13,589 nt of DNA from an uncultured Mesorhizobium sp. Lineage in GTDB: Bacteria > Pseudomonadota > Alphaproteobacteria > Rhizobiales > Rhizobiaceae. The translations under genes were made by a program, and so were the position numbers. Positions 12,846-13,589 of this stretch are shown here, piece after piece (the first letter of the stretch is position 1; each line of letters begins with the position of its first letter). Under the pieces are notes generated by a model, which was given only the letters and a program-made list of their open reading frames with translations, was not told the origin of the DNA and ran no database searches. The DNA is taken from contig CATMOC010000037.1 in the NCBI GenBank assembly GCA_950071955.1, positions 1 through 13,589 on the forward strand. Direction: 5' to 3'.

Positions 12846-13589
12846 ATGCGCAGATATTCCGCTTTCGCCATCGCCCGCGAAGCTTTTCGCGGCCACAAGG
12901 GCTGGGAGGAGCAATGGTCCTTCCCCGAGCCCCGCAAGGAGTACGACGTCATCATCGTCGGCGCCGGCGGGCACGGGCTGGCGACGGCCTACTACCTCGC
13001 CAAGGAACACGGTCTGCGCAACGTCGCGGTGCTTGAGAAAGGCTACCTTGGCGGCGGCAATGTCGGGCGCAACACCACCATCGTGCGTGCCAACTACTTC
13101 CTGCCGGGAAATTCCGAGTTCTACTCGCACTCCCTGAAGCTTTGGGAGGGTCTGGAGGACGACCTGAACTACAACGTGATGCATTCGCAGCGCGGGCTGA
13201 TCAACCTGTTTCACTCCGACGGCCAGCGCGACGCCTTCGCGCGCCGCGGCAACGCGATGATCAACCAGGGCGACGACGCGGTGCTGCTGGACCGCTCGGG
13301 GGTGCGCAAACACCTGCCCTACCTCGATTTCGACAACACCCGCTTTCCGATCTACGGCGGGTTGCTGCATCCGCGCGGCGGCACCGCGCGGCACGATGCG
13401 GTGGCCTGGGGCTATGCCCGTGGTGCCGATCAGCGCGGCGTCGATCTGATCCAGAATTGCGAGGTCACCGGCATCGACATCGACGGCGGACGGGTCACCG
13501 GCGTGCAGACCACCCGCGGGGCGATACGGGCAAAGAAAGTCGGCATCGTCGTTGCCGGCCGGTCGGGGCAGGGGGCGGCGATGGCGGGG
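12846..13589 (+). CDS. soxB: Sarcosine oxidase subunit beta (SoxB), 3' partial
   Basis: The first 248 residues of the flavin-bearing subunit of heterotetrameric sarcosine oxidase, which oxidatively demethylates sarcosine to glycine and passes the one-carbon unit to tetrahydrofolate. The complete subunit has about 415 residues, so some 60% is visible. The GHKGWEEQW stretch near the N-terminus is typical. The FAD-binding Rossmann motif is VIIVGAGGHGLATAYYLAK (GAGGHG 39-44), ending in the acidic LEKG. GGNVGRNTTIVRANYF (70-85) is a strong family marker. GLLHPRGGTARHDAVAWGYARG (from 172) includes His175, the likely residue for the covalent FMN link known at about position 173 in characterised enzymes. 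ATG 12846 has GAGG 11 bases upstream. soxD, soxA and soxG are expected to follow beyond the window. It is divergent from the SET gene. Confidence 0.93.
   Translation, partial: MRRYSAFAIAREAFRGHKGWEEQWSFPEPRKEYDVIIVGAGGHGLATAYYLAKEHGLRNVAVLEKGYLGGGNVGRNTTIVRANYFLPGNSEFYSHSLKLWEGLEDDLNYNVMHSQRGLINLFHSDGQRDAFARRGNAMINQGDDAVLLDRSGVRKHLPYLDFDNTRFPIYGGLLHPRGGTARHDAVAWGYARGADQRGVDLIQNCEVTGIDIDGGRVTGVQTTRGAIRAKKVGIVVAGRSGQGAAMAG

Overview
The window reads as an ordinary chromosomal stretch of a high-GC alphaproteobacterium, most likely of the order Hyphomicrobiales (Rhizobiales), Mesorhizobium/Phyllobacteriaceae-like. The placement rests on a three-gene pntAA-pntAB-pntB transhydrogenase, a short aa3-type cytochrome oxidase subunit IV protein, a DUF992 secreted protein, a GTG-started rpsU and a SoxB-type sarcosine oxidase. 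It is inferred from gene types and not from a database search.

Layout. 1-1861 (+): the 3' end of an ABC uptake operon of the branched-chain amino acid (Liv) type, with a 5'-truncated periplasmic binding protein, a strong intercistronic hairpin and a long LivF-like ATPase. 1824-2465 (-): a Uma2-family nuclease-like gene whose 3' end overlaps livF. 2622-6872 (+): a tightly packed apparent operon of oxidase subunit IV, PntAA (with a long Ala/Pro/Lys-rich tail), PntAB, PntB and a phytanoyl-CoA dioxygenase-like protein whose TTG start overlaps the pntB stop. 6942-8405 (+): an alpha/beta-hydrolase-like protein with a membrane hairpin inside the hydrolase fold, probably with its own promoter. 8464-8503: a hairpin between convergent genes.

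8544-12625 (-): five genes on the minus strand. In coordinate order they are a DUF992 exported protein, a six-repeat TPR lipoprotein, rpsU (with a candidate promoter and a clear intrinsic terminator), an orphan HerA-like ATPase, and a small SET-domain protein with a terminator hairpin on its stop codon. 12846-13589 (+): the first 248 codons of sarcosine oxidase subunit beta (soxB), running off the window and divergent from the SET gene.

How the genes relate. The clearest functional unit is the proton-translocating transhydrogenase, which uses the proton gradient to drive hydride transfer from NADH to NADP+. The oxidase subunit ahead of it ties it to aerobic respiration; the coupled oxygenase gene behind it has no obvious role. 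No stretch over 300 bases lacks a gene. The longest gaps are 12626-12845, 10330-10543, 12050-12229 and 2466-2621; I saw only candidate promoters and hairpins in them. I found no tRNA or rRNA, CRISPR array, insertion sequence, integrase or recognisable defence system. The more unusual items are the PntAA tail, the hydrolase with an inserted membrane hairpin, the pntB-oxygenase coupling and the HerA-like ATPase without a NurA partner.
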